DNA from: Amaurobius ferox
Lineage: Eukaryota > Arthropoda > Arachnida > Araneae > Amaurobiidae
Direction of reading: 5' to 3'
Assembly: GCA_951213105.1 (NCBI GenBank)
Contig: OX578136.1
Span: 69,177,230 to 69,241,229 of the forward strand
DNA length: 64,000 nt
This document shows positions 49,206 through 59,699 of the stretch, in pieces. Under the pieces are notes generated by a model. It saw only the letters and a program-made list of their open reading frames with translations, was not told the DNA's origin and did not search any database. A program made the translations under genes and the position numbers. Position 1 is the stretch's first letter, and each line of letters starts with the position of its first letter.

Positions 49206-50631
49206 CAATACCCGACACAGAAAATACAACACCAGAGAGAGAATAGAGTGTGCTGATACAGGATACACAGACAGAGATGGAATATATAAATAAGTGATGT
49301 TAAGTCCAGAAGGATAATGGACTACACTAATGGCACAGACAAGGTGAACAGTAGGCAGTAAGACCACCTCTTGCGGCGATGTAAGCATCAATCCTTCGAG
49401 GAACAGATGAAATGAGCGTGCAGATAGTTTCATGAGTAATGTATGAGCATATGCCTTTAACCATCCTCCACAGGTCATCCTCTGTTTGAGGCGGGGGCAG
49501 GGCAGTCAAATTACGGCAATCACGTCCCTTACACCCTCGATGGATGAGAGATCTGGAGACAGCTTATTCCAAGGAAGCATATGGATACCTTGCAAGGCTT
49601 GTCTGCTGATGGCTGCCGTGTGCAGTCGCTTGTTATGTTGCTGAAAAATATCATTTTACAGCCGCTAAAAGTAGGACAGTGAAACCGGCCGCAGCACCTC
49701 ATCCGCATATCGTCGTGCCGTCATTGTGCCTCTGATACAAACCAGAGATGACCGGTTATCGAAGCCGATGGCACCCCATACCATGATGCCGCGTTGTCGA
49801 GCAGTATAGCGTTCAACATTCGCAGCGGGGTTGGATCTGTTTCCACGTCGCCTCCAGACTCTCAAACGGCGATTGTCATGCGACAAACAAAACTGAGACC
49901 CGTCACTAAACACTACCCTGTTCTATTCAGTTCCCTGTTCATTACCAAGATATTCGAGCCTGACACCATTGCAATCGCTCACGTCGGTGTCTTGTTTTCA
50001 ATGACAGTCTTGTCGTAAAGGACGGTTTGAGTGCAAACCGCTTTCAGCCAATCGTAGAGAAACTGTTCCAGGCTGATATTGGAACATCCAATGTACCTTG
50101 CAAATTTTGCAGAATGTCGATAGTCGTCGTTCGTGGAGTCGCCAATGCATGCCTTCGAATGCGTCGCTCGACACTTGCTGACGTATGTCTGGATAGACCT
50201 GTACCACTTTGATGATTCACATACCCTTCTTCAATCCATCTTGTCCAAATTTTTGCACAATGGACGTATCTACGCGTATTTCAGCGGCGACACGCCGGTA
50301 CGACCACCTAGCCATACGTAAGCCTACAATGAATCCCCCCGCATGATCATCCAAATGTTGAAACTGACTTCGAGATCGGTCAGGCATCTCTTCTACAACA
50401 CGTGTCTCCTGAAGCGAAAAACAGCTCCGAAAACTGGTTTCCATGGACTACAGATAATAAGAACTGTTGGACCATCTGCTGTTTCCATCCCTTTTATCCA
50501 GCACTCTATTTACGTGACCTACTTGCATTTCAGTTCATTTGTATACATCGGCCAGCTGGGTTTGTCTCGTAATTTGCATAAGTATATGGCCAAAGCTTCA
50601 TGGTGTTGCATTTTCTATGTCGAGTAGTGTG
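49206..50631 (-). mobile_element. Tc1-type transposon, full span with both terminal repeats
   Basis: TA dinucleotides lie outside at 49204-49205 and 50632-50633. Both ends read inwards through the shared 'CGACAyAGAAAATrCAACAC' with few differences, so the ~1.43-kb element kept both terminal inverted repeats. It carries one transposase reading leftwards, broken by frameshifts. Confidence 0.9.
49320..50440 (-). pseudogene. Tc1-family transposase pseudogene
   Basis: From right to left, an N-terminal helix-turn-helix region ('GGFIVGLRMARWSYRRVAAE', about 50347-50288) leads through a frame change into a second DNA-binding segment (about 50207-50000). The catalytic core entry 'FSDGSQFCLSHDNRRLRVW' (about 49910-49854) carries the first Asp, followed by 'GIMVWGAIGFDNRS' and 'IRGTMTARRYADEVLRP'. 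The block usually reading QDN-RPHT appears as 'IFQQHNKRLHTA' (about 49652-49617), so the second catalytic Asp is His. 'DLSSIEGVRDV' (about 49560-49528) keeps the Glu. Frameshifts and the D-to-H change make it inactive. The family cuts and pastes at TA. Confidence 0.88.
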
Positions 50632-50633
50632 TA

Positions 50634-52105
50634 TAAAAAAATAAACAATCAATAGAGTAATTTATTATGAATAAAGAATCATGGTTTGCTTAACTTATTA
50701 CAAGGCAGTGAAAGGTGGATATCAATAAATATGGAAGATAAGCCTTAAAGCATTTGGTGTTTATCAAATTTGGTATTCTCAGAGCATTTGGTGTATTAAA
50801 GTGTTAATCAAATTCGCCTTCTTTTCTCTTATCATGATGTTATAATTTCCATATACATAATAACAAATAATAAAGAGTTAGTACGGCAATTTATTTTAAA
50901 TGAAGAATCATGTTGTGCGCAACTTATTATAGGCATATATATCAAGAAATATAAATATAGGTATCGAATAAAGTGGTATCGAATAAAGTGGTAAAAGTCA
51001 TGATTACTATCACCATACTTTTCTTTAGATCTCCACGCGAAGAATGTAATAAAGTTTACATGTACATCATCAAAATATTAAACATAAAAATTTCGATGCA
51101 AAATTAATGTTTGAATTTCCAAAGAATGCGAACACCAAAGTAAGAATCTAAAAGAGAGAAAAGAGTATTGAAGATGTCTCTGTTGTATTGTCAGATAAAT
51201 TTCTGAACAAAATATTTCAGTAACTGATCTGCAAAGAGTTTTAATTATTCCTTTTTACTCCTTTAAATAAAGCACATGATACGTTTCTATTTCTATATTC
51301 CTGGAATTCTTTTTGATTCTATAATTAATTTTACAGTAAATGTAACAAGAGATGAGATAAAAATTTTTATATTATGGGAAGTTAAAATTGATTTCTTACA
51401 CCCTTTTCCGATCTAAAAGTTGCAAGAAAAGAAATCTCATATGTCCAATACATAATTTTATCTAAAAATAACAAAATTCGAAATTTCTGAGGCAACAAAT
51501 TTTAGTATTTTCTTATGACATCCTCTCACTAAAAGTCAATAGGTTTAGTGCTACCGATTAATATAAGAATACGGAATTTTATGGGAATATTTCGATTTTA
51601 TTTAGTTACTTAACACTCTCTGTAGAGAAGAGTAAAATTTCTTATATCTCGAGAATATCTCGTAATTACTGTTTACAATTGTCTAACTTCATTTCTGGTA
51701 TAAAGGATTTACAAACTACAATTTGGAAATAATGATAATATTTATTTTTTATTTTAATCGTATGAAAATGATTTCATTCGCTTTTTGAATAAAAATGGCT
51801 AGCGTCAAATTTTAATTAAATGTATAACATTTTCTAAAATATTAGATAGTGGTCAAACACAAAATATCTTGGCATCTGTCGTTTAGCCATTTTCTGCTTG
51901 ACCGGCTCTTTCTGCTCTCCTCTGAGAGGGTTCTGATCCAGACTTGTTGCACTAAAGAAGGAAATCCATTGATTTCTGAAACATATGTCAACATATTTTC
52001 ATTACGTTATGATTCAGTTACTGCATTTTAAATTCATTACTGCATTTTACATTGTGAACCAGTTTATTATTATAAAAGTTACTTGATCGTAACTTACCTG
52101 GGAAG
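50634..52105. other. A/T-rich spacer, no gene seen
   Basis: No coding region or RNA gene recognised. Segments around 50640-50700 and 50870-50960 resemble each other ('atttatt.tgaa.aaagaatcatg', 'cttatta'), probably an old local duplication. Confidence 0.4.
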
Positions 52106-52110
52106 ACACC

Positions 52111-52470
52111 GTCTACTTCTACGTTGTCTATCTTTATGCTTAGACACTGTCTACCTTGGCCATCCTCACGCTGAGACACTGTCTGTTTTGTCTACCCTCT
52201 CGCTGAGACACTGTCTACTTTGTCTACTCTCCCGCTCAGACATTGTCTACCTTGTTTAACCTCACGCTTATATACTGTCTACTTTATCTATTCTCACGTT
52301 TAGACACAGTCTACTTTGTCTACAGTCACGCCCAGACTGTTAATTTTTATCTCATCTCTTGTTACATAAACTGTCTGCTTTATCTACACTCATGTTTAGA
52401 CAGTGTTTACGTTGTCTACCCTATACGCTTAGACACTGCCTACTTTATCTATCCTTGCGCTTAGATACTT
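52111..52470 (+). repeat. 32-bp minisatellite, about ten units
   Basis: Units approximate 'actgtctactttgtctac' followed by 'tctcacgcttagac'. They are diverged by substitution and interrupted once near 52340-52370 by a short A/T-rich insert. Confidence 0.9.
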
Positions 52471-53160
52471 ATAATTCTTACTAAATACGAGTATTTCCCA
52501 GTTATTACGATTCAAAGTTAAATAACTTTATTTCTTATTTCCGTAAGAATTGCATTCTTGGAAGGGGAACATATGTGAAAATATTTATTAGAATTATGTG
52601 ACATACATTTGTTAGCAAATAAATCCAAAGAACATGACTAATTTCGAAAACACACAAGATATAATGATTCTAGCGTAAAATACGCAAAACATAAAAGAAA
52701 ATTATGGATTCGTATGGAGCATGTGTTACCAGAAACTAACGCTTCATTTAACACGATGAAGTTATTTATGAATTTCTCCGTCTCCTCTCATTGTTTCACT
52801 TCGAAATGATTATTCTTAGTATTCCTTTCTATAAATGTGTTTCACGCTTTTCTTGTAAACGATGCCATAGTTTAAACAGAACACGTCTTGTTCCATAAAG
52901 AATAAATAAATACTGTGTGGGTGGTGGTGCGTAAACCGAAAATGAGCCGTTTATATGTTTTTAACGTATAAGGGTGGTAAGGAAGCACTGCATAATGGGA
53001 TTTTGTAACAGAAATGTTTTAGGAAGCGTGATAACATAAAACTAATATTTTCATAATGTTTGAAATAATTCCCAAAACAACTGGTACTGTGAAAATTAAG
53101 GCGAAAAACTATGAATGTGTTAAATAAAGAATCTGAATAAAGTAATTAGAAACGTTTAAA
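52471..53160. other. A/T-rich spacer, no gene seen
   Basis: No coding region or RNA gene recognised. Confidence 0.4.
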
Positions 53161-53163
53161 CCA

Positions 53164-53322
53164 TAACAACAGGAATGACTGTTACAATGATCCAGACATT
53201 TAAGAATCGAGATAGATGTTGGATGGCAAATTGAGCAATAAGTAACGGTAAAGTCCTATCTTCATCAACGGGAATAACTGTCATAGATGTTAGATGGCAA
53301 ATTGTGCAAGAAGTAAGTGTGG
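53164..53322. repeat. Imperfect ~90-bp tandem duplication
   Basis: 'aacaggaatgactgt' with 'atagatgttggatggcaaat' recurs as 'aacgggaataactgt' with 'atagatgttagatggcaaat', each followed by a 'gcaa.aagtaa' block. Confidence 0.65.
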
Positions 53323-53344
53323 TGCATATTTTAAATTTTTTATC

Positions 53345-53830
53345 GAAGTTCATTGAAGTTAATTAATTACATTGCGTTGTAACATGAAATACCGCATTAA
53401 CCGAACTTATTAATCTTTAGTGCGAGTCCTAGAATAGAATATTTATTCATATAATACTACAATTAATCGTACCATTTTAACTTTAAAATAAAATCATTTA
53501 TTAACAGCAAAGATTACTTATTAAAGTAATTACATCAATTGTTCATATTAATTGCGAAGGAGAGAGCGAATGTGAGACCAATTAATTAAAAATGCCTAAA
53601 ATACATTGAAGTCCTTCAATAATAATTGAGGAACACATACCTTCAAGTCTGTCATCGGACATTGATCTCAACTTCCACATCAGAGTATTTTGTACAGGTA
53701 CTAACTCAGGGTGTGGTACTGATGAATGTATTGCAGTTGATCTGACATCTGCCGTTGACGTTCTGTATATCAAAACATTGGACATTTTTGTAGAATCTCT
53801 ATAGAACACTCTGCCTGCAGTCTGTAACGC
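53345..53830 (+). repeat. Dispersed repeat R2, copy c (uninterrupted)
   Basis: Shared with copies a and b: 'gcgagtcctagaat', 'accattttaactttaaaa', 'gaaggagagag...gtgagacc', 'acacataccttcaa', 'ggtactaactcaggg'. It is a second uninterrupted version of the site occupied in copy b. Confidence 0.7.
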
Positions 53831-54335
53831 TCCTTGTAGTTTTAATTGGCCGACCTTAGAGCAATGCGATCAGACATCTTCTAGAAGTGATCAAAGTTTT
53901 TAACCACGCTCGTAGCAATATGTAGCCTCTTAGGTTTATGGCCTAATTGACCTCTGGGGTTAAAGTGTTGAAAACACTGGCATTGTTACGTCTGCTGCCA
54001 TTGTCCAACATTACAGACATCGTAAATAAAGACCATAAAACTGTCTCCGCTAAATCTTACTCAAAATCTGTTCTCATAGAAGGGTAAAATTCAAGTTAGA
54101 AGTGGAAGCTCTGTAATGATTACCCACTTCTAGAATTACACCAGAAAAAAGGTACTAGGATGCAACAAATATATCATAAAACATACTTATGAAATAATAA
54201 CACGAATAAAAAAAGTTGAAACATTTATAAAGTCTATTCATATGATTTTCAAAATATGTTTAAAAACAAGACCTTTTTTATTTTATCATTAAATTATACT
54301 GCAATTAAACAATTTCATATATCAAGACTCCTTTT
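53831..54335. other. A/T-rich spacer, no gene seen
   Basis: No coding region or RNA gene recognised. Confidence 0.4.
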
Positions 54336-54344
54336 CGAAGAATC

Positions 54345-54480
54345 CTGCAGCAGGTTGGTATGCGAACGGGAGGAAAATCCTCTATTTTGGAAAACTTATT
54401 TTGTATTATTATGGAAAATCAATTTATAATCCTCGTTTCTTCATAGTGCGATATATTGATGATTTGGCAGTATGAATCGG
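54345..54480 (+). pseudogene. Reverse-transcriptase scrap, motifs B and C
   Basis: One frame reads 'QQVGMRTGGKSSILENLF' (about 54348-54401), which resembles RT motif B (Q-x-G-x-x-x-G...S..LANLF). After a shift it reads 'YNPRFFIVRYIDDLAV' (about 54426-54473), which contains an RT motif C box R-Y-I-D-D. A TGA follows. The order and spacing fit an RT, but the box sequence differs from the Penelope-like copies nearby (RYVDDVL), so it comes from another retroelement family that I cannot name. It is a very short remnant. Confidence 0.45.
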
Positions 54481-54656
54481 AGGCCGGAGGTTAAAAAGAG
54501 TGTTGGTGATGCATTTTGTATATAAACTCTTTCTAGTATTAAAATTTTTTACTTTATATTTAATGTGCTTTTGAGCAACTTAAAATACTTCGTAATATGT
54601 GGTAGGAGGCATAGGTAGACTTGAGTGTTTAGTAGATATTATTTAAAAATTAATAA

Positions 54657-54693
<37 letters not shown>

Positions 54694-56052
54694 GAAATTT
54701 ATCATAATGGTTTATCTTAATAAATTTGATATCTGATGAAGAATTGATTACACAATTGCAAATGACTAAAAGTAATAAAATAAAATATATAAAAAACTTT
54801 TCACGGTTTAATAAAATGGACTAAAAAATAAAGAATAATTTTCAGCTATTACAAAATTCTTGGTCATATGCTTCTAAAATAAAATTGTGTCTATAAAAGA
54901 ATTATATTTGAGCGTTAACAGAATATCAAGCAACAATGGAAGTGATAACGTTGAAATGACATATATTAGAGTGATTACATTCAATTAATTTAAATTTCGT
55001 TTTGGCAATTTTGATTTAAAATCCATCATTCTTATATTATTTCTATGTTTTCACTTCTAATCTTTCTTAAGATGCTGTTAATGTTCAAATACAATTCTTT
55101 TAGACATTAAGAGTATCTTAAGAAATATTATTTGTAATGCTTTTATGGGCGTACCACTATTTTACTTTTTTAATCACATATGACCACGAATGCTGTGATA
55201 GCTAAAAACTATTTTTTCCTGTTTCGTGAAATTCACCGAAACCATGTAACTTATAAGTTATAATGTATTATATATATTTTATTTTATTTATATAATACTT
55301 GCAATACAAATATAACTAAATGTTAAGGAATATTAATGTTTGAGAAAGTCGAGTATAGATGCACTATACACATATTTTATGAATAAATTCTTTAACTCAT
55401 TCTCATATTAGTCAAGTCTGTCTTAATGCAGTTTGGAATATCCTATTTACGACATATCGTCCAGCTATAGAAATATATTCTATTATATAATAATGCTTAT
55501 GTATAAGAATGCTTATGTATAAGATATATTTATAATGCTTATGTATAAGATATATTTATTAGAAATATGTTTTACATTTGTTAATATACAACTGAAAGAA
55601 GTCAGCTAATTTGGCAAACACACATAATGAAATGATTTAGCTCGCATTTCTCTGAAGGTATGGAATCATTATGCGTTCAATGAACCATAGGGAGTCAGAA
55701 AATAATGCTTTCCTCACATGATTTGTTTTAAAATAAAACAGTGGACCATATTCCAATCTATAAATATATTTTACGCTTTGTGGTTAAGAACTGTGATATA
55801 GTATGGACATTAGTAAACGCTCCGAACATTAGTAAACGTTCCGAAAAGAATAAATAAGAAGGATATGTATGATGACATATCAAGCAAAATTATTCTATTA
55901 CATATTGTTTTTGGCGAAATTAATTCGAATCGAAGGTTTTTATGGTGATGTACAGATTTCTTTCTAAAAGCGTATTTTACGCTTTGTGGTTACAAACAAA
56001 GGCATATTATGAAATAATAAATGTTTTCTTCTGAAAAGAATAAACAGAGCAT
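54481..56052. other. A/T-rich spacer, no gene seen
   Basis: (TA)n at 54664-54691. No coding region recognised. Confidence 0.4.
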
Positions 56053-56089
56053 TATATATATATATATATATTATCAATCCTTATCAATC

Positions 56090-56684
56090 TGGTTTTGAAG
56101 GAAAATATACAATCTGACGGAAAATGCTATTATTAACAGATTAAAGGAATTCCAATGGAGAGGGGGCTGCTCCTCCCTATAGGCTGACATATATCTTACC
56201 AAATATGAACATGGAACTGGAACATACCTATTGTATGAACTACCATACTTCCGTTACGTCGATGATGTACTTTATGGATATTATGAAGATGCACCTGTAT
56301 TGGATTTCAATTTTTATCCCAAAAATCTGGAATTGATTGAAAATAAATGTGCAGCGGATGGATCGGTGAATTTTTTGGATATAACTATTAAGTACCAAAA
56401 AAATGGAATATATATGTGCCTACGGCATAAAAATTAACCATATCATCAACTGGAAAACGAACCTTTCTCGATTTATTTTTAGAAATATACTTTTGGGACA
56501 TTTCAAAAGAAACCAAATTTGCAGCACTTTAGCAAATGACTGCATATCCAGTAACAAGGGGATAATATTAGAGGCTATCAGAAAGAATTATCCAGTTAAT
56601 TTGCTGAAGAAATATTATAATACATTTTTCAACGATAAAAATGAAACCAAATCATTCAAAAGGGATTTTGCTGGATTGGGATAA
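56090..56684 (+). pseudogene. Penelope-like RT C-terminal part (N3, broken)
   Basis: It reads 'VLKENIQSDGKCYY', a TAA stop (56134-56136), then 'QIKGIPM', a 1-nt insertion within motif B, 'GCSSL', a TAG (56180-56182) and 'ADIYLTKYEHG'. The open part 56231-56437 has 'LPYFRYVDDVLYGYY' with the catalytic Asp pair intact and 'NFLDITIKYQ'. A small deletion with frame change near 56425 removes ~7 residues. The thumb continues in 56403-56684 ('INHIINWKTNLSRFIFRNI' to 'KRDFAGLG'). N1, N2 and N6 supply the expected order. Confidence 0.85.
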
Positions 56685-56903
56685 TTTCTGCATATCACTT
56701 GAAGTCTTGCACATGCGCATTGTTACCTATTTAAGAGGAAATTTTATGACTCTTTATTTGTGCGTTTCCTAGCTTTCATTTTCGGTCGGTCTGTTTCTCC
56801 ATTTTTGGGTGCTTCTGACTAGGCACGTATGGGGGATCAACCTTTGTAATGCATTGGTTCCGGGAGCGTTGGCCGGGCTGAAAAAGCTGCTTTAACCGGG
56901 AAT

Positions 56904-56923
56904 GCGGAGTCGCAATCCTCCTC
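56904..56923 (+). other. Conserved tail hairpin H4 (loop TCGCAATC)
   Basis: Stem GCGGAG/CTCCTC with one mismatch. Upstream lies 'ggccgggctgaaaaagctgc', the block also seen before H3, H6 and H7. Confidence 0.68.
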
Positions 56924-57071
56924 TGCCATTATATGCAATGCATTTGGTTTCCTCTCCTTTGAAAATTATCCATTTATTTGAATTTTACTTCGGATTGAAG
57001 AGCGGCACCTGGTCCTTGGTAATGTTATTTTTCATCGTGATGATTGAGTATTGTACTTTTCACATGTTTTC

Positions 57072-57075
<4 letters not shown>

Positions 57076-57112
<37 letters not shown>
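57076..57112. repeat. (TA)n microsatellite
   Basis: TA tract at the 3' end of N3. Confidence 0.97.
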
Positions 57113-57114
<2 letters not shown>

Positions 57115-57336
57115 CGATATAGCTTGGTTTTTTAAATTTTTCTTTATTCGTTTCCATACCATTGAATTTTCTTGATTTTCTATAACTTGATAACTCGTGT
57201 TTTGTATTTTTTTCCATTTGATTGATGATTTGCTGTTTTATATTTCATTCTGTGGGTGTTTTAGAAAGTTAGGTTTATCGTGTTGCAGCTTCTTACTTTT
57301 CGTTCATTGGATTATCAAACTGCAATTATTATACAC
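57113..57336. other. T-rich segment between two (TA)n tracts, unassigned
   Basis: No coding or hairpin signature. Its position between TA tracts beside N3 and N4 makes another element tail possible, but I see no similarity strong enough to claim it. Confidence 0.3.
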
Positions 57337-57529
<193 letters not shown>

Positions 57530-57578
57530 TGTAAGCAGATAAAGACTGGAGTGACCATATGAACTACATAAAAATGGC

Positions 57579-57600
57579 AAGGGTGGATTGCGACATCCCT
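57579..57600 (-). other. Conserved tail hairpin H5 (loop TCGCAATC)
   Basis: On the minus strand AAGGGATG/CACCCTT closes the loop with one mismatch and one G-U pair. Confidence 0.65.
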
Positions 57601-57931
57601 TTCCCGCTTAAAGCAGCTTTTACAACCCGGGTAACGCTCACGGCACCAACATAATTCCATGGTCAGTCTCCCAAATGTGCGAAAACAAAAGCGCTGGAAC
57701 AGACTCAGAACCCAAGAAGAAACAAACGAATTTTGAAAGAGAAACATCCGTCAGTCTAACCCAATGGAACATATCCTTATAAAAGTAAAGTTGCTCATGA
57801 GCACAGATATATCAGGATAACAGTTTCGCAGTCATGAATATCAAACCTCAATTATCAATATTTAGATTACAACTCTTCTTTAAAAAATGAATTGTAATAA
57901 TGTTATATAAAATTGATTGGATAATTTCTTT

Positions 57932-59018
57932 TTATAGCTTCCTCTGCAAATTTTTACATTTGTAAATGCAGTCTTTCCTAAAAGTATTGTAATTTTGATA
58001 TCTTCTAAAGTGACCAATTATTATATTTCTGAAGACATACTTTGTAAGGTTTGAATTCCAATCGATTATATGATTTACCTTGATCCTGTATGATTCTCTT
58101 TTGTCGTGTAACTCTGTATATATTCCATATTTCTGGTGTTTTTTGATTGCTAAATCCAAGAATTTCACCGATCCGTCTTCACACTCTGGATTTTCAATAA
58201 GGTCCAATTCGCTTGGGTAGAATGAAAAGTCAAAGAAAGGGGTGTTTTCATATCCCCCAATTAGCACATCATCGACGTAACGGAAGTAAGGCATTTCCGA
58301 TAGGATATGAGTGCCTCTTTCGTATTTAGATTAGATATCTGCTAGTATTGACGAGCAACTCTCTCCCATAGGTATGCCCTTGATTTGCTTGTAAAAATTG
58401 CTTCCGTCGTGAAGTATGTTTTCCTTTAATACCAATTCCACCAAGTCCATGTATCTTCTATTGGTTATATATTGTTTTAAATCGTATTCTTCATGTAGAT
58501 CTTTCAGAATTAATTGTAAATTAGTTAAATCAATATTGTTAAAAAGATCACGAAAGTCGTAACTTTTAAAGTTGATATCGTTATGACAAAATTTCAGTCG
58601 GCCTATCAGTTCCTGTCCGTTTTTTATCATGATAGAGTTATGTCTTTTAATATCATGCATAACTATTTGAGTAGATCCAGAAGTTTTTTGTTTGCTTTTT
58701 TCGAGTATGAACCACATCCCACCGTCACAGTTCGAAACTTGACAGGTATTTTGTGTAATTTGGGGATGAGTACCAAATATGGATATTTTATAGTTTTAAT
58801 ATCTATTCCTATTCTTTTGTAAAGTGCCTTTATTCTATTTGTCAGTATCAATGCGTTACTGGGTATTAAAGCATACATTTCACTGTCTCTGTAACTTCTG
58901 TTTAGTGTATCCACATAGAACTTCTTACATGTGAAGGCATAATTTGATACAATTTTATCGGTATATGTTAAAACATATTCCTCTTTAAATTGCTTGATAG
59001 ATGATGGAACTTTAATTT
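57932..59018 (-). pseudogene. Penelope-like reverse transcriptase (N4, broken)
   Basis: Reading leftwards it shows 'EEYVLTYTDKIVSNYAFTC' and 'YPYLVLIPKLHKIPVKFRT', both fingers region. Motif A is 'YDFRDLFNNIDL' and motif B 'IKGIPMGESCSSILADI'. A 3-nt deletion relative to N5 then creates a TAA near 58333. After it, 'MPYFRYVDDVLIGGY' supplies motif C with both Asp, followed by 'KFLDLAIKKHQ'. The frame is lost near 57955 by a 1-nt change shared with N5, giving an aberrant end 'KCKNLQRKL'; the true thumb continues in another frame as 'EEAIKRNYPINF'. The N-terminal linker and endonuclease are missing. Confidence 0.88.
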
Positions 59019-59024
59019 TTTTTT

Positions 59025-59680
59025 GCAAGTGCTATAATGTGGTTTATTGTATTGAATGTCTAAAATGTCAAGCTAAATATATAGGACAGACGCAGAATCC
59101 TTTAAACATTCGAATGTATCTACACCGAAGCCAAGTGGGAAAAGCACAACAAGAAATTCACACTACTAATTTAGATTTGAGACATTTTCAAGCCCATGAG
59201 TTCACCAACATCATGGTAACTACAATTGATATAATACCAAATAAGACGGAAAGATTGTGGTGGGAGAACAACCATATTAAACAATTCAATACTGCTTACC
59301 CATATGGCCTTAATTCATTAATATTCAACGAATACTGTAATAAAGAAAGATGCAGAGATAGTTCAACATACCCTCTATCCGAAAACCTTATAAATCAAAA
59401 ATCTCACAGATGGCAAACAGGAAGTAAAAAACAGCATAATAATTATATTAAAACAGAAGAAAAAATATTGAAATTCTTAAAAACTGAAAACACGATGAAA
59501 ATTGGATGGATTAAAAACATAGCCAATGGTATCAAGCTTAAATATCTACAGAAAATATGGAGTTATATAATACATTTCAACTTAAAAGAAAGCAATTGCA
59601 AAATTGAAGAAGCAAGTACTAATGTTGATATCCTATTGGCCTTAATCAAACTCAGAGCCAGAATTTTTAACTTAAAGTGA
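59025..59680 (+). pseudogene. N-terminal GIY-YIG endonuclease of N5
   Basis: The open frame runs to TGA at 59678-59680. It shows 'CKCYNVVYCIECLKC' and 'AKYIGQTQNPLNIR', a GIY-YIG core in which a Cys-rich insert with a C-x2-C pair sits beside the YIG strand, then 'MYLHRSQVG' with the conserved His. The acidic end is 'KTERLWWENNHIKQFNTAYP', where the Glu in 'WWE' is the likely metal ligand, followed by 'YGLNSL'. The C-C-H-H set is typical of Penelope-like endonucleases. The domain nicks the target so the RT can prime. A ~70-residue Lys-rich linker follows. A 1-nt loss near 59676 shifts the downstream frame; adding a base would read through into 'ENIKQSKEFFITTFKNK'. No own start codon is certain. 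Confidence 0.87.
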
Positions 59681-59699
59681 AAATATAAAACAATCTAAA

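Larger units (their letters stand above)
56072..57075 (+). mobile_element. Penelope-like (Naiad-type) element N3, 5'-truncated
   Basis: The fragment begins at the right edge of a short TA run (56053-56071), enters just before RT motif B, and continues through the RT stop at 56682-56684. A ~390-bp 3' UTR carries the conserved hairpin and ends where a (TA)n tract starts at 57076. It lies on the plus strand and is diverged from the N4/N5 subfamily. Confidence 0.85.
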
